DNA of 64,000 nt from UTCHB3 sp964371075. GTDB taxonomy: Bacteria > Bacteroidota > Ignavibacteria > Ignavibacteriales > Ignavibacteriaceae. A program made the translations under genes and the position numbers. The notes beneath the pieces were generated by a model. It was not told where the DNA came from, did not search any database, and saw nothing but the letters and a program-made list of their open reading frames with translations. This document shows positions 1 to 8,006 of the stretch, one piece after another (the first letter of the stretch is position 1; every line of letters starts with the position of its first letter). Where the stretch lies: the NCBI GenBank assembly GCA_964371075.1, contig CAYJKN010000006.1, positions 251,539-315,538 on the forward strand. The letters run 5' to 3'.

Positions 1-1
1 G

Positions 2-295
2 ATGTTTGATATCATAACGAGTGAACGGATTGGAGACTCTGTCAAACACCTGTGTGTAAATGATACGAATGAGGAAGAGCTTATTCGTGCATTTATGGAC
101 CATACACAAAAAAAGAAACCATTCGATTTCCCATCTTTTAATGCACAATCAAATATTTTTGTAAGCTCAGGTGCAATTAATGAGGTGAAATGTATTAATG
201 TTTCTGAGATACTTTTGTATTATCAACAAGAACCCGCAATTCTTTCGGGTATAAAAACACCGCCGGAACACCCTCCAAAATCGTTTATTTCTTAA
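2..295 (+). CDS. Hypothetical protein, probably the C-terminal part of a longer gene
   Basis: I do not recognise this protein. About 97 residues are visible, mostly polar, with no clear signal peptide or membrane segment and no motif I can name. The first ATG lies at the second base of the window and no ribosome binding site can be seen, so the true start is probably upstream of the window. The stop codon lies inside a perfect inverted repeat that separates this gene from the TonB receptor gene. Confidence 0.45.
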   Translation: MFDIITSERIGDSVKHLCVNDTNEEELIRAFMDHTQKKKPFDFPSFNAQSNIFVSSGAINEVKCINVSEILLYYQQEPAILSGIKTPPEHPPKSFIS

Positions 296-302
296 ACGAT
301 TT
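278..302 (+). terminator. Perfect hairpin over the stop codon of the first ORF
   Basis: AAATCGTTTA and TAAACGATTT form a perfect 10-bp stem with a 5-base loop, and the right arm includes the TAA stop codon. There is no clean T-run after it, so it is either a weak terminator or an mRNA 3'-end stabiliser. It ends 27 bases before the next start codon. Confidence 0.45.
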
Positions 303-329
303 AATAACACAATAATTTCGGAGAAATTT

Positions 330-2333
330 ATGAAAATAAGAATTGCATTAATTTTATTAATGACATTCGGGGTGGTCTATGCTCAAAATCCACAAGATTC
401 GATAGTCAAAACCTATCATCTTGGAGAAGTTGAGATTTCCGGCTTCAAGATTGAAGAGGTACCCATGCCCCAGACAACAAAAATAAACTATTGGGAACTG
501 CGAAAAGCTGACGCCCCTGATTTGGCTCAACTTCAGAAAAACATCCCATCAGGCAGAATAAGAACAAACTCCCGTGGTGAATCGATCCTTTTTTTAAGAG
601 GAGCCGGTGAGAGGCAATTAGGTCTCTTTTTTGATGGAGTTCCATACAATGTCCCTTGGGATAATCGTTTTGATCTCACATTTTTACCGCTTGATGTGGT
701 TGGTGAAATCACTGTGAGCCAAAATGCAAGTTCAGTTTTATACGGTGCAAATGTTCTTGGTGGTGCGGTAAATATCAATACTTATGAGCGAGGGACCAAT
801 GGAAGCAATGGTTCATTCTCTTTTAGTGGCTCAAATTCAGAAACATATTCGAGTTCAGGTTCATTTGATTGGAAAAAGGATAATTTCAACTTTACTGCTG
901 CAGTTGCCTACCTCGATTCAAAGGGGAGCATCCTGCCCGGAAATTCACCTTCGGAACTACAGAGTCAAGACAGGGATGCCAAATATATCACTAACACTCA
1001 GCGGAACAGGTTTTCACTTTTTACAAGAGGGGAATGGTGGTTTAGTGAATCCTCGAAGACAGGATTATCTGTAAATTTTGTTACAGGTTCAAAAGGTGTT
1101 GCACCCGAGACGCATGTTGCACCAACTGATGCAAGGCTATGGAGATACCCCGAATGGAACAGAGTGACCGTTTCATCAAATTCAAAATTCAGGTTAAATG
1201 ACAAGGTTGATTTGACAACTGTACTTTGGTTCGATAATTTTGGTCAAAAAATTGAAACATACTCCAACCTTTCGTTTTCTACAGTAACTGAATCTCAACA
1301 AGATAAAGATCTGACATTTGGTGGAAGAGCATCTTTGATTTTTCGAATGAATGAGAATCACTCACTTCACGGAGTTATGAATTTCTCTTCAACCGCACAT
1401 AACGAAAAAATCTTTAATGGTTCCGGTAATCAAACATCAGACTACGATTATTCACAAAATTTCTTGAGTTCGGGCCTGGAATATTCTTTCAAATATGAAG
1501 AATTTTCTCTCCTTGCCGGTGGAGTATATGATCTCAGTATGATCAACAAAACAGGAGCGTTCACACAATATGGTAACACAAGTGCATCTGCTCCCGGTCT
1601 TTTTGCATCTGCCTCATGGGAAATTTCACCCGATTGGGAAGTGTTTGCAGGAGTAACCTACAGGAATAGATTTCCCTCATTGCGGGAATCGTTTTCAGGT
1701 GCTCTCAACAGATTTAAGGCGAATCCCGATCTTAAACCGGAAAAGGGTACGCTGACCGATTTTGGTGTAAAATTTGGAAGTGATGGAATTTCATTAAAAC
1801 TTTCAGGATTTTATAACAGTTACTCAGATTTGATAAGCCAAATTAGATTAACCGCTGCGCAAGACCCACAAAGGAGAAGAATGAGAATAAACATTGCGGA
1901 TGCTACCATTGTTGGTACTGAATTAGTGTTTGATTATAAACCTTCCTCGTTTGTTGGTATATCAGGCAATTTGACCTATATGGATGCCAGAGGCAAGGCT
2001 GATGGAGTAACAGAAGATAAATTGGATAATAAACCTGAAGTTCTCGGTGGAATGACTGTTGAACTGAAACCCGTAAAAATGATTGGAATTTCTCTCGAAT
2101 CAGAATTTACCGGTAAACAGGTTGAAACTAATCCGTCAAAACCGGCTGAAAAAATAGAAATTGCAGGTTCGGCAGTTTTTAATGTCAGAGTATCATATTC
2201 ACTTATTTCTGCAGGCTTTTCAGGAGATGTTTTTATTCGAGTAAACAATATCTTTGATCACTACCGAATCTATCAACTTGGGTTGATTGAGCCCGGCAGC
2301 GCTATCTCGGGTGGTATTACCATCAAATTGTAA
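330..2333 (+). CDS. TonB-dependent outer-membrane receptor
   Basis: This is an outer-membrane gated channel that would import a ligand using TonB energy. Residues 1-18 are a signal peptide ending VYA-Q. A plug domain follows (about 30-150), with the typical stretch LGLFFDGVPYNVPW and the plug end VLYGANVLGGAVNI. The rest is a beta-barrel rich in alternating polar and aromatic residues, including the repeated pattern NPDLKPEKG found in these barrels. No carboxypeptidase-like N-terminal extension of the SusC type is present, so a siderophore, vitamin or metal ligand is more likely than a polysaccharide. The length of 667 residues is normal. No SusD partner or metabolic neighbour names the ligand. 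A GGAG-like sequence precedes the ATG. A strong terminator follows. Confidence 0.9.
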   Translation: MKIRIALILLMTFGVVYAQNPQDSIVKTYHLGEVEISGFKIEEVPMPQTTKINYWELRKADAPDLAQLQKNIPSGRIRTNSRGESILFLRGAGERQLGLFFDGVPYNVPWDNRFDLTFLPLDVVGEITVSQNASSVLYGANVLGGAVNINTYERGTNGSNGSFSFSGSNSETYSSSGSFDWKKDNFNFTAAVAYLDSKGSILPGNSPSELQSQDRDAKYITNTQRNRFSLFTRGEWWFSESSKTGLSVNFVTGSKGVAPETHVAPTDARLWRYPEWNRVTVSSNSKFRLNDKVDLTTVLWFDNFGQKIETYSNLSFSTVTESQQDKDLTFGGRASLIFRMNENHSLHGVMNFSSTAHNEKIFNGSGNQTSDYDYSQNFLSSGLEYSFKYEEFSLLAGGVYDLSMINKTGAFTQYGNTSASAPGLFASASWEISPDWEVFAGVTYRNRFPSLRESFSGALNRFKANPDLKPEKGTLTDFGVKFGSDGISLKLSGFYNSYSDLISQIRLTAAQDPQRRRMRINIADATIVGTELVFDYKPSSFVGISGNLTYMDARGKADGVTEDKLDNKPEVLGGMTVELKPVKMIGISLESEFTGKQVETNPSKPAEKIEIAGSAVFNVRVSYSLISAGFSGDVFIRVNNIFDHYRIYQLGLIEPGSAISGGITIKL

Positions 2334-2380
2334 AAATTAAGAAATTAATTTTCATTTATTGGAAGAATTCTAAAGATTGA

Positions 2381-2413
2381 AAAAAGGGAGCGACTGATTT
2401 CGCTCCTTTTTTT
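2381..2413 (+). terminator. Rho-independent terminator after the TonB receptor
   Basis: GGAGCG and CGCTCC form the core of the stem, extended by an A-run on the left and a run of seven or more T on the right. The loop is 8 bases. The A-run/T-run symmetry would let it work on both strands. Confidence 0.85.
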
Positions 2414-2489
2414 GTTTAAGGTTTGTCAAAAACTTCGATTTTGGGCTATTTGGTTACTTATTTACTTTTGGATAACAGGAACTATCCTT

Positions 2490-2505
2490 TGGCACAGATA
2501 TTGCT
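2490..2505 (+). promoter_or_regulatory. Sigma-54 (RpoN) promoter, -24/-12 type
   Basis: TGGCACAGATATTGCT matches the sigma-54 consensus TGGCAC-N5-TTGCW at every fixed position, with GG and GC exactly 10 bases apart. It points at the ferredoxin gene, whose ATG is about 85 bases downstream, so transcription would start near 2516. A short inverted repeat (GGATA ... TATCC, 2470-2488) lies just upstream. An enhancer-binding activator is required by known sigma-54 biology; which one acts here cannot be told. Confidence 0.75.
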
Positions 2506-2590
2506 TAATATACAGCGATTGGTTTTGGATTGATTTTAGTAAAGTTTTACTGATTTAAATAAAGAAAATTAAAGAAGAAGGAATTGTATC

Positions 2591-2890
2591 ATGGCAGTAA
2601 TTATAACTGACGATTGTATCTCATGCCAGGCATGTGAAGTTGAATGTCCAAACAACGCTATCTATGCAGCAGGCGACGAATGGATGTTGGGCGGAGATTC
2701 TCATCCTGCACTCAACGATGACCATACATATATCGCATTTGATAAATGCACCGAATGTGTTGGTTTCCACGATGAACCACAATGTATTCCTGCTTGTCCA
2801 TCAGACGCAATCATGCCCGATCCTGACAGACAGGAAAGCAATGAAGCGCTTCTCGCCAAAAAAGCAAAATTAGACGAAATCGGCAGATAA
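2591..2890 (+). CDS. 2[4Fe-4S] ferredoxin
   Basis: This is a small cytoplasmic electron carrier with two four-iron clusters. The first motif is CISCQACEVEC (residues 9-19). The second is the longer-loop form CTECVGFHDEPQCIPAC, in which the extra residues between the second and third cysteines are typical of ferredoxins from Chlorobium and related bacteria and of the YfhL type. A charged tail of about 25 residues follows. An AGAAGGA ribosome binding site lies before the ATG. It appears to be a single-gene unit, with a sigma-54 promoter in front and a terminator behind, which suggests nitrogen- or redox-linked control. The redox partners are unknown. Confidence 0.93.
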   Translation: MAVIITDDCISCQACEVECPNNAIYAAGDEWMLGGDSHPALNDDHTYIAFDKCTECVGFHDEPQCIPACPSDAIMPDPDRQESNEALLAKKAKLDEIGR

Positions 2891-2912
2891 TATTTCTATT
2901 GATGATGGTTTG

Positions 2913-2946
2913 AGCTGCTCCCGGTTACGAGAGCAGCTTTTTTTTT
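2913..2946 (+). terminator. Rho-independent terminator after ferredoxin
   Basis: AGCTGCTC and GAGCAGCT make an 8-bp stem with a 10-base loop, followed directly by about nine T residues. It closes the single-gene ferredoxin unit. Confidence 0.93.
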
Positions 2947-2964
2947 GTTGTCTGGGTTTTGAAG

Positions 2965-3034
2965 TTAAACCGCAGAGGACGCAAAGAACGCAGAGAAATA
3001 GTTTAAACCACAGAGCACACAGAGCCCACAGAGC
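2965..3034. repeat. Dispersed CTCTGYG-type repeat, two tandem blocks
   Basis: Two blocks each begin TTAAACC and contain repeated CAGAG units, one as CGCAGAG and one as CACAGAG. Read on the minus strand they become CTCTGYG units followed by GGTTTAA. The same pattern recurs at 18626-18662 and, more decayed, at 21160-21186. A small minus-strand open frame here is a by-product of the repeat and not a gene. Confidence 0.7.
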
Positions 3035-3136
3035 GTGTTCGTTAGAATCTGGTCCATACATGTAGTAAATGTCCTTAAGTTTAATAAAATATTCCTATTT
3101 TTCGAGATAATTTTTATCATTTATGGCAACTCTATC

Positions 3137-4351
3137 ATGAAAAAGTCACTCCTTATTGCGTTTACGCTTTTATTTGTTGGTTCATCCCTTTTGGCGCAAA
3201 ACAACTCCACCAAAGTGGAATTCAGAGAACCCAAGTCAGGTTATTGGGATACAATTCAAAGAGGAATTGATACATATCTTGGTTCAAAAAATCCCAAAAC
3301 AAAAAGACAATCATTAAAAGCTGATGTTTCGTCTATTGTACACCCTTCGGGACCCGACGACTTTAAATATTATTGGCACAACAAACCTCAATCGCAAGGG
3401 AGGACCGGAACCTGCTGGTCATTTTCAACCACTTCATTTTTTGAGTCTGAAGTTAAACGGTTAACTGGAAAAGAAGTTGAGATATCAGAGCTTTATACTG
3501 TTTACTGGGAATATATTGAAAAAGCAAAACGATTTGCAAGTGAAAGAGGAAATTCGGCTCTTGGAGAAGGTTCGCAAGGAAATGCATTACAAAAGAATTT
3601 TAAAAAGTATGGTGCAGTCCCTTATCAAGTTTATTCAGGTATGCTTCCGGGACAAAAATTTTATGATCACCAGGATTTATTTAACGAATTCTCTGCATTT
3701 TTAAATAAATCCAAAGAAAATCAAACCTGGGCTGAGGATTTTATTGTCTCAGGGGTAAAAGCTATTTTGGATAAATATATGGGGACACCTCCCGAACAGT
3801 TTACTTATGAAGGTAAAAACTGGACACCACAATCCTTCCTTAAAGATTATTTGCAGATCAACCTTGATGATTATGTTGCTGTGATGTCGATTAAAAATCA
3901 ACCTTATGGCAATTATGTAATTTACGATGTTCCCGATAACTGGTGGAGAAACACCGATTATTACAACATGCCATTGGATGAATTTATGGGCACCCTTAAA
4001 GAGGCTGTTAAAAATGGATACACTGCTGCCTTTTTTGGTGATGTCTCAGAACCCGGAATAGATGGATTTTCCGGATTGGCAATTGTACCCGATTTTGATA
4101 TTAACCCCTCCGCAATTAATGAAGATTCAAGAGTTTTTCGTTTTGTAAATGGACAAACGACTGATGATCACGGGATTCATTGTATTGGTTCAACAGAAAA
4201 AAATGGATACACCTGGTTTTTGATCAGGGAATCGGGAGCTGGTTCTTTTAATTCACCTAATCCGGGTTACATGATGTATCGCGAAGATTATGTAAAATTA
4301 AAAATGATGGGTTACATGATCCACAAAAGCGCAGTTAAAGGACTTAAGTAG
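3137..4351 (+). CDS. Secreted C1B-type (bleomycin-hydrolase-like) cysteine peptidase
   Basis: This is a probable exported papain-fold aminopeptidase of the PepC/bleomycin hydrolase group. The ATG chosen gives a clean signal peptide (MKKSLLIAF ... LLAQ); the open frame extends 34 codons further upstream, but into the repeat region. The nucleophile motif GTCWSFSTTSF places Cys at residue 93. The histidine motif HGIHCIG gives His345, with the six-residue spacing to Gly seen in papain-like enzymes. The usual Asn motif (NSWG) is replaced by RESGAG, with Glu365 where Asn is expected. Classical C1B enzymes are cytoplasmic, so secretion is a variation. No obvious ribosome binding site is visible. Confidence 0.82.
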   Translation: MKKSLLIAFTLLFVGSSLLAQNNSTKVEFREPKSGYWDTIQRGIDTYLGSKNPKTKRQSLKADVSSIVHPSGPDDFKYYWHNKPQSQGRTGTCWSFSTTSFFESEVKRLTGKEVEISELYTVYWEYIEKAKRFASERGNSALGEGSQGNALQKNFKKYGAVPYQVYSGMLPGQKFYDHQDLFNEFSAFLNKSKENQTWAEDFIVSGVKAILDKYMGTPPEQFTYEGKNWTPQSFLKDYLQINLDDYVAVMSIKNQPYGNYVIYDVPDNWWRNTDYYNMPLDEFMGTLKEAVKNGYTAAFFGDVSEPGIDGFSGLAIVPDFDINPSAINEDSRVFRFVNGQTTDDHGIHCIGSTEKNGYTWFLIRESGAGSFNSPNPGYMMYREDYVKLKMMGYMIHKSAVKGLK

Positions 4352-4354
4352 ATT

Positions 4355-5176
4355 ATGCTTTCATCGTCGGTAATTATTTCATTTTATAAAAATCTTAAAT
4401 ATCTAAAACTGGTTCTTGCCGGATTTGAGCGGCAAAACAACAAAGAATTTGAGATAATAATTGCCGACGATGGTTCACCATCCGAAGTTGTGGCAGAAAT
4501 CGAGAAACTGACCGCCTTTTATTCATTTCCGATTTTGCATGTTTGGCATCCCGACAAAGGATTTAGAAAAAACAAAATATTAAACAAAGCGATAATCGCT
4601 TCCCGCTCTCCATATCTCATTTTTATCGATGGCGATTGTGTGCCGCACTCCAAATTTGTCTCCGGACATGTAAATAATGCAGCTGAGAATGTAACACTAA
4701 CCGGCAGGAGAGTAAATCTTTCACAAAAACTGACCGAAAAACTTTCTCCCACAAAAGTTCGGATTGGCTGGTTGGAACACCATTTTAGCAGAGTTGTACT
4801 TGATGGACTTTTTGGCGATTCATTTGATGTTGAAAAAGGGTTTTACACCGAAAACGAGACCATCCTCAAATATTTTAACAAAAAGAAAAGGGGTATTGTT
4901 GGCTGTAATTTTTCACTGCACAAAAAAGACATTCTTAAAATCAACGGATTTGATGAAAGATATGAAGCTGCCTCGGTAGGGGAGGACTCCGATATCCAAT
5001 ACCGCCTTGAACTCCTTGGTATTGAAATTCGGTCCCTAAACCACATCGCCGTTCAATATCACCTTGACCACAAACTCCAACCCCGCCCACAAGAAAATCT
5101 TGACCTTTTCGCGCAAGTGAAAAGAGAAGGGAATGCTTTTACTGACTATGGAATTGGGAGAACTTTAGAACTTTAG
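4355..5176 (+). CDS. Family-2 glycosyltransferase
   Basis: This GT-A-fold enzyme transfers a sugar from a nucleotide donor, probably to a cell-surface glycan. The N-terminus has the beta-strand opening of the family (SVIISFYKNLKYL), then the nucleotide-binding IIADDGSPSEV and the metal-binding FIDGDCVPH near residue 93. The C-terminal half has the galactosyltransferase-type motif GFDERYEAASVGEDSD. It starts 3 bases after the peptidase stop. The last residues and the stop codon lie inside a tandem array of an 8-bp repeat, so the natural C-terminus may have been replaced when the array arrived. Donor and acceptor are unknown. Confidence 0.85.
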   Translation: MLSSSVIISFYKNLKYLKLVLAGFERQNNKEFEIIIADDGSPSEVVAEIEKLTAFYSFPILHVWHPDKGFRKNKILNKAIIASRSPYLIFIDGDCVPHSKFVSGHVNNAAENVTLTGRRVNLSQKLTEKLSPTKVRIGWLEHHFSRVVLDGLFGDSFDVEKGFYTENETILKYFNKKKRGIVGCNFSLHKKDILKINGFDERYEAASVGEDSDIQYRLELLGIEIRSLNHIAVQYHLDHKLQPRPQENLDLFAQVKREGNAFTDYGIGRTLEL

Positions 5177-5248
5177 AACTTTAGAACTTTAGAACCTTAG
5201 AACTTTAGAACTTTAGAACCTTAGAACTTTAGAACTTTAGAACTTTAG
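5161..5248. repeat. Left tandem array, 11 units of AACTTTAG
   Basis: Eleven head-to-tail copies of the 8-mer AACYTTAG, nine with T and two with C at the fourth base. The array provides the last codons and the stop of the glycosyltransferase gene. It is the inverted partner of the array at 5692-5755, on the other side of the four-helix-bundle gene. Confidence 0.95.
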
Positions 5249-5253
5249 ATTAT

Positions 5254-5643
5254 TTATTTTACAGGTTTGCGTGAAGAGATTGTCTCTTCATCAAGTTTTT
5301 TCTTTATGCCATTTATCATGGTACTGATTTTATTGTAAACATCTACAAGTTCAATTTTGATCCCTTGCAGAGTTGTTTCATCTATTTTCGAGATATCTTT
5401 TAAGATATAAAGCATTGACTCAACTTCGTAACAAGATCCTTTGGCAACCTTCAAAAAGTAGAGAAATTCTCTTTTTCCACCGCGACCAAAACCTTCAGCT
5501 ATATTATTTGAGATGGATAATGTTGCTCTCAGTAGTTGATCCTTAAATGCATAGTCTCTCGAGTTAATGAGCAATTTGTACAAAACCACATACAATGCTT
5601 TCGATTTCTGCCATATTACCAATTCGGTAAAGTGATTTATCAT
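5254..5643 (-). CDS. Four-helix-bundle protein, 23S rRNA intervening-sequence (S23) family
   Basis: This small helical protein belongs to the family first found encoded inside 23S rRNA intervening sequences and related to diversity-generating-retroelement Avd proteins. The family pattern is visible: an N-terminal FTELVIWQKSKAL, then DYAFKDQLLRATLSISNNIAEGFGR, then FLYFLKVAKGSCYEVESML. The length is normal. Known members form oligomeric bundles and bind nucleic acid; the cellular role is unclear. I prefer the second ATG (MINHF), because an AAAGAGA sequence lies about 8 bases before it but only about 2 bases before the first ATG at 5649. The gene sits between two inverted 8-bp repeat arrays, an architecture like that of the rRNA intervening sequences, but here between ordinary genes. 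Confidence 0.9.
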   Translation of the reverse strand: MINHFTELVIWQKSKALYVVLYKLLINSRDYAFKDQLLRATLSISNNIAEGFGRGGKREFLYFLKVAKGSCYEVESMLYILKDISKIDETTLQGIKIELVDVYNKISTMINGIKKKLDEETISSRKPVK

Positions 5644-5691
5644 TTGCATTTCTCTTTATTATTACAAATTCAAAATTAACAAATTATTATT

Positions 5692-5755
5692 GTTCTAAGG
5701 TTCTCAAGTTCTCAAGTTCTCAAGTTCTAAGGTTCTCAAGTTCTAAAGTTCTAAA
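5692..5755. repeat. Right tandem array, 8 units of GTTCTMAR, inverted copy of the left array
   Basis: Eight head-to-tail 8-mers (GTTCTAAG, GTTCTCAA, GTTCTAAA). On the minus strand they read AACYTTAG or AACTTGAG, so they are the same family as the left array in opposite orientation. RNA from this region could fold the two arrays onto each other, with the four-helix-bundle gene in the loop. Confidence 0.92.
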
Positions 5756-5875
5756 ATTATTAAACATTTCTTTAATATCACCTTAATATATTTGGAGAAT
5801 ATATCATTCTGTCTTTATATTTAAGGTATTGATTTTGAATTTTTCTTAATTCTTTAAATTTTGGAAGTACGGGAA

Positions 5876-6322
5876 ATGTTGGACGACATAGATATCAAGG
5901 CTCTAAATATATTACAAGACAATGCAAAAGTTAGCAGAAGTCAACTTGCTGAAGTGTTTGGCATGTCGATCCCTTCGATTAGTGAACGGCTTCACAAATT
6001 GGAAGACAAAGGGATCATAAAGGGTTATTACACAAAAATCGACAGAAAAAAATTCGGATTTGACATCATGGTATTTATTACTGTGATTTCGGAATCATCC
6101 TCACAATACGATCATTTAGTAGAAAATGCCGGTAAACACCCTCACATCCTTGAGTGTCATTCAATTCTTGGTGAGGGGAGCCATATTCTTAAAGCGGTTG
6201 TAAAAAATTCAGAAGCTCTTGAAAATTTGCTGGCAGAGATTCAGCAGTGGCCCGGGGTGTTATCAACACGCACTTCATTTGTCCTTTCAACTCTGAAAGA
6301 GACAACAAAAATAACATTGTAA
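5876..6322 (+). CDS. Lrp/AsnC family transcription regulator
   Basis: This is a DNA-binding regulator that senses an amino acid or related small molecule. Residues 1-60 form the helix-turn-helix (LAEVFGMSIPSISERLHKLEDKG), and the C-terminal half is the RAM/ligand-binding domain with the typical ECHSILGEGSHILKAVV stretch. The ATG chosen has a GGAAGTACGGGAA sequence just before it; a TTG five codons earlier is possible. The length of 148 residues is normal. It lies 32 bases before glnA, so control of glutamine synthetase or nitrogen metabolism is a reasonable inference. Confidence 0.92.
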   Translation: MLDDIDIKALNILQDNAKVSRSQLAEVFGMSIPSISERLHKLEDKGIIKGYYTKIDRKKFGFDIMVFITVISESSSQYDHLVENAGKHPHILECHSILGEGSHILKAVVKNSEALENLLAEIQQWPGVLSTRTSFVLSTLKETTKITL

Positions 6323-6354
6323 TTTTTCAATAATTTAATCACAGGTAAATATAT

Positions 6355-7782
6355 ATGAGTGACAAAAAATCACAGATAGAGTCAATTCTTTTGTTCGCAA
6401 AAGAAAAAAACATTGAATTTGTAGATCTTAAGTTTATGGATTTCCCCGGGCAGTGGCAGCATGTTACAATTCCGATGCCGGAATTTGATGAAGGCTCGTT
6501 TGAAAACGGTTTTGGATTTGATGGCTCTTCTTTAAGAGGATGGAAAAGAATCAACGAATCAGACATGTTGATCATTCCAGACCCTTCAACAATGTTTTTT
6601 GATCCGTTCATAAAAGCACCAACAATGAGTTTAATTTGTGATGTTTATGAACCGGCCACCAGAGAAAAATATTCCCGTTGTCCACGCCATATCGCAACCA
6701 AAGCAAACGAGTTCTTAAAATCAACAGGACTTGCAGATACCGCATATTATGGTCCTGAAGCCGAATTTTTTGTTTTTGATGATGTTCGTTTTGAAGTGGG
6801 TGCAAATTTCAGCTATTTTGAAGTTGATTCAAATGAGGGAAGATGGAACTCAGGCAGAGCGGAAAATCCAAATCTTGGCTATAAGACCAGATATAAAGAG
6901 GGTTATTTCCCTGTGCCTCCAACTGATAAATTGATGGATCTTCGTAATGAAATGGTGCAAAACCTGATTAATTGTGGAATTGAAGTAGAAGCTCAGCATC
7001 ATGAAGTAGCAAGTGGTGGTCAGTGTGAGATAGATATGAAATTTAAGCCATTACTTAAAGCGGCTGATCAGTTATTGCTTTTTAAATATGTTGTTAAGAA
7101 TACTGCAAATGCTAACAACAAAACTGTCACATATATGCCAAAACCAATTTTTGGCGATAATGGCAGTGGAATGCATGTGCACGTAAGTCTCTGGAAAGGT
7201 GGAAATCCACTTTTTGCAGGAAACGGATATGCCGGATTAAGTGAAATGGCTCTCTATTTTATTGGTGGTCTTCTTAAACATGCGCCATCACTCCTTGCAT
7301 TTACAAATCCAACTACTAACAGCTATAAGAGGTTGGTACCCGGATATGAAGCACCTGTAAATCTTGCCTATTCGCAGAGAAACAGAAGTGCATCAATCAG
7401 AATTCCGATGTACAACATGTCACCAAAAGCTAAAAGAGTAGAATTCAGATGTCCTGATCCTTCGGCGAATCCTTATCTTGGTTTTGCAGCTATTTTAATG
7501 GCAGGAATTGACGGTATCATGAACCGCATCGATCCGGGTGATCCACTCGATAAAGATATCTATGATATGTCACCTGAGGAATTAAAAGATGTTCCATCAA
7601 CACCACCATCACTTGAAGCAGCTCTTCAGGCCCTTGCTGAAGATCATGATTACCTCACAAGAGGTGATGTCTTCACTAAAGATGTTATCGAAACATGGAT
7701 CAACTACAAAATGGACAAAGAAGTAAAACCAATGGCTCTTCGTCCACATCCGTATGAGTATGATATGTATTATGATTGTTAA
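6355..7782 (+). CDS. glnA: Glutamine synthetase, type I
   Basis: The enzyme makes glutamine from glutamate, ammonia and ATP and is the main entry of ammonium into biomass. The beta-grasp N-terminal domain ends near the motif FGFDGSSLRGW (residues 53-63). The catalytic domain shows EAEFFVFD, the ATP and metal motif KPIFGDNGSGMHVHVSLW (263-280), NPTTNSYKRLVPGYEAPV (318-335) and the arginine-rich RNRSASIRIP. DIYDMSPEE around Tyr403 matches the adenylylation-site region of the GSI-beta subtype, and 475 residues fits that subtype. It follows an Lrp/AsnC regulator. A repeat-derived hairpin overlaps its stop codon, and a strong terminator follows. Confidence 0.97.
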   Translation: MSDKKSQIESILLFAKEKNIEFVDLKFMDFPGQWQHVTIPMPEFDEGSFENGFGFDGSSLRGWKRINESDMLIIPDPSTMFFDPFIKAPTMSLICDVYEPATREKYSRCPRHIATKANEFLKSTGLADTAYYGPEAEFFVFDDVRFEVGANFSYFEVDSNEGRWNSGRAENPNLGYKTRYKEGYFPVPPTDKLMDLRNEMVQNLINCGIEVEAQHHEVASGGQCEIDMKFKPLLKAADQLLLFKYVVKNTANANNKTVTYMPKPIFGDNGSGMHVHVSLWKGGNPLFAGNGYAGLSEMALYFIGGLLKHAPSLLAFTNPTTNSYKRLVPGYEAPVNLAYSQRNRSASIRIPMYNMSPKAKRVEFRCPDPSANPYLGFAAILMAGIDGIMNRIDPGDPLDKDIYDMSPEELKDVPSTPPSLEAALQALAEDHDYLTRGDVFTKDVIETWINYKMDKEVKPMALRPHPYEYDMYYDC

Positions 7783-7830
7783 GTACCTCAGAACTTCAGA
7801 ACTTCAGAGTTTCGGTACTTGAGTGACTTG
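7781..7830. repeat. Degenerate copy of the AACTTTAG-type repeat after glnA
   Basis: Two units of AACTTCAG lie between AAGTACC and GGTACTT, which form a 7-bp inverted repeat over the glnA stop codon, followed by ACTTGAG units. The units resemble those around the four-helix-bundle gene, but there is no gene here. Confidence 0.6.
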
Positions 7831-7842
7831 AGAGATAGTTTT

Positions 7843-7876
7843 AGCCCCGGGAGAAATTTCGGGGCTTTTTTATTTT
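7843..7876 (+). terminator. Rho-independent terminator after glnA
   Basis: AGCCCCG and CGGGGCT form a GC-rich stem with a 10-base loop, followed by a T-rich tail. It separates glnA from the response-regulator gene. Confidence 0.92.
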
Positions 7877-8006
7877 AAATTGGTGGAGTTTTTGTTGTAA
7901 CTTTGAATAAGTTATTGATGGGGGTGGGGGTCTGAAACTCACGAAATAGTAATTTTTTCTTTAAATAATTGTAATATTCGTCTTTAAAAATTTGATTATC
8001 GGAAAA

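Noticed and set aside
2..295. Assigning the first ORF to a known family
   Set aside because: No motif is recognisable and the 5' end is cut off; any name would be a guess.
2870..3061. Minus-strand open frame of 63 codons between ferredoxin and peptidase genes
   Set aside because: It is built from the CTCTGYG repeat, has no ribosome site, and codes for low-complexity LCVLCVLCG-like residues.
5161..5755. Possible CRISPR array
   Set aside because: The units are 8-bp head-to-tail copies with no spacers and lie on both sides of a gene; CRISPR repeats are longer with unique spacers.
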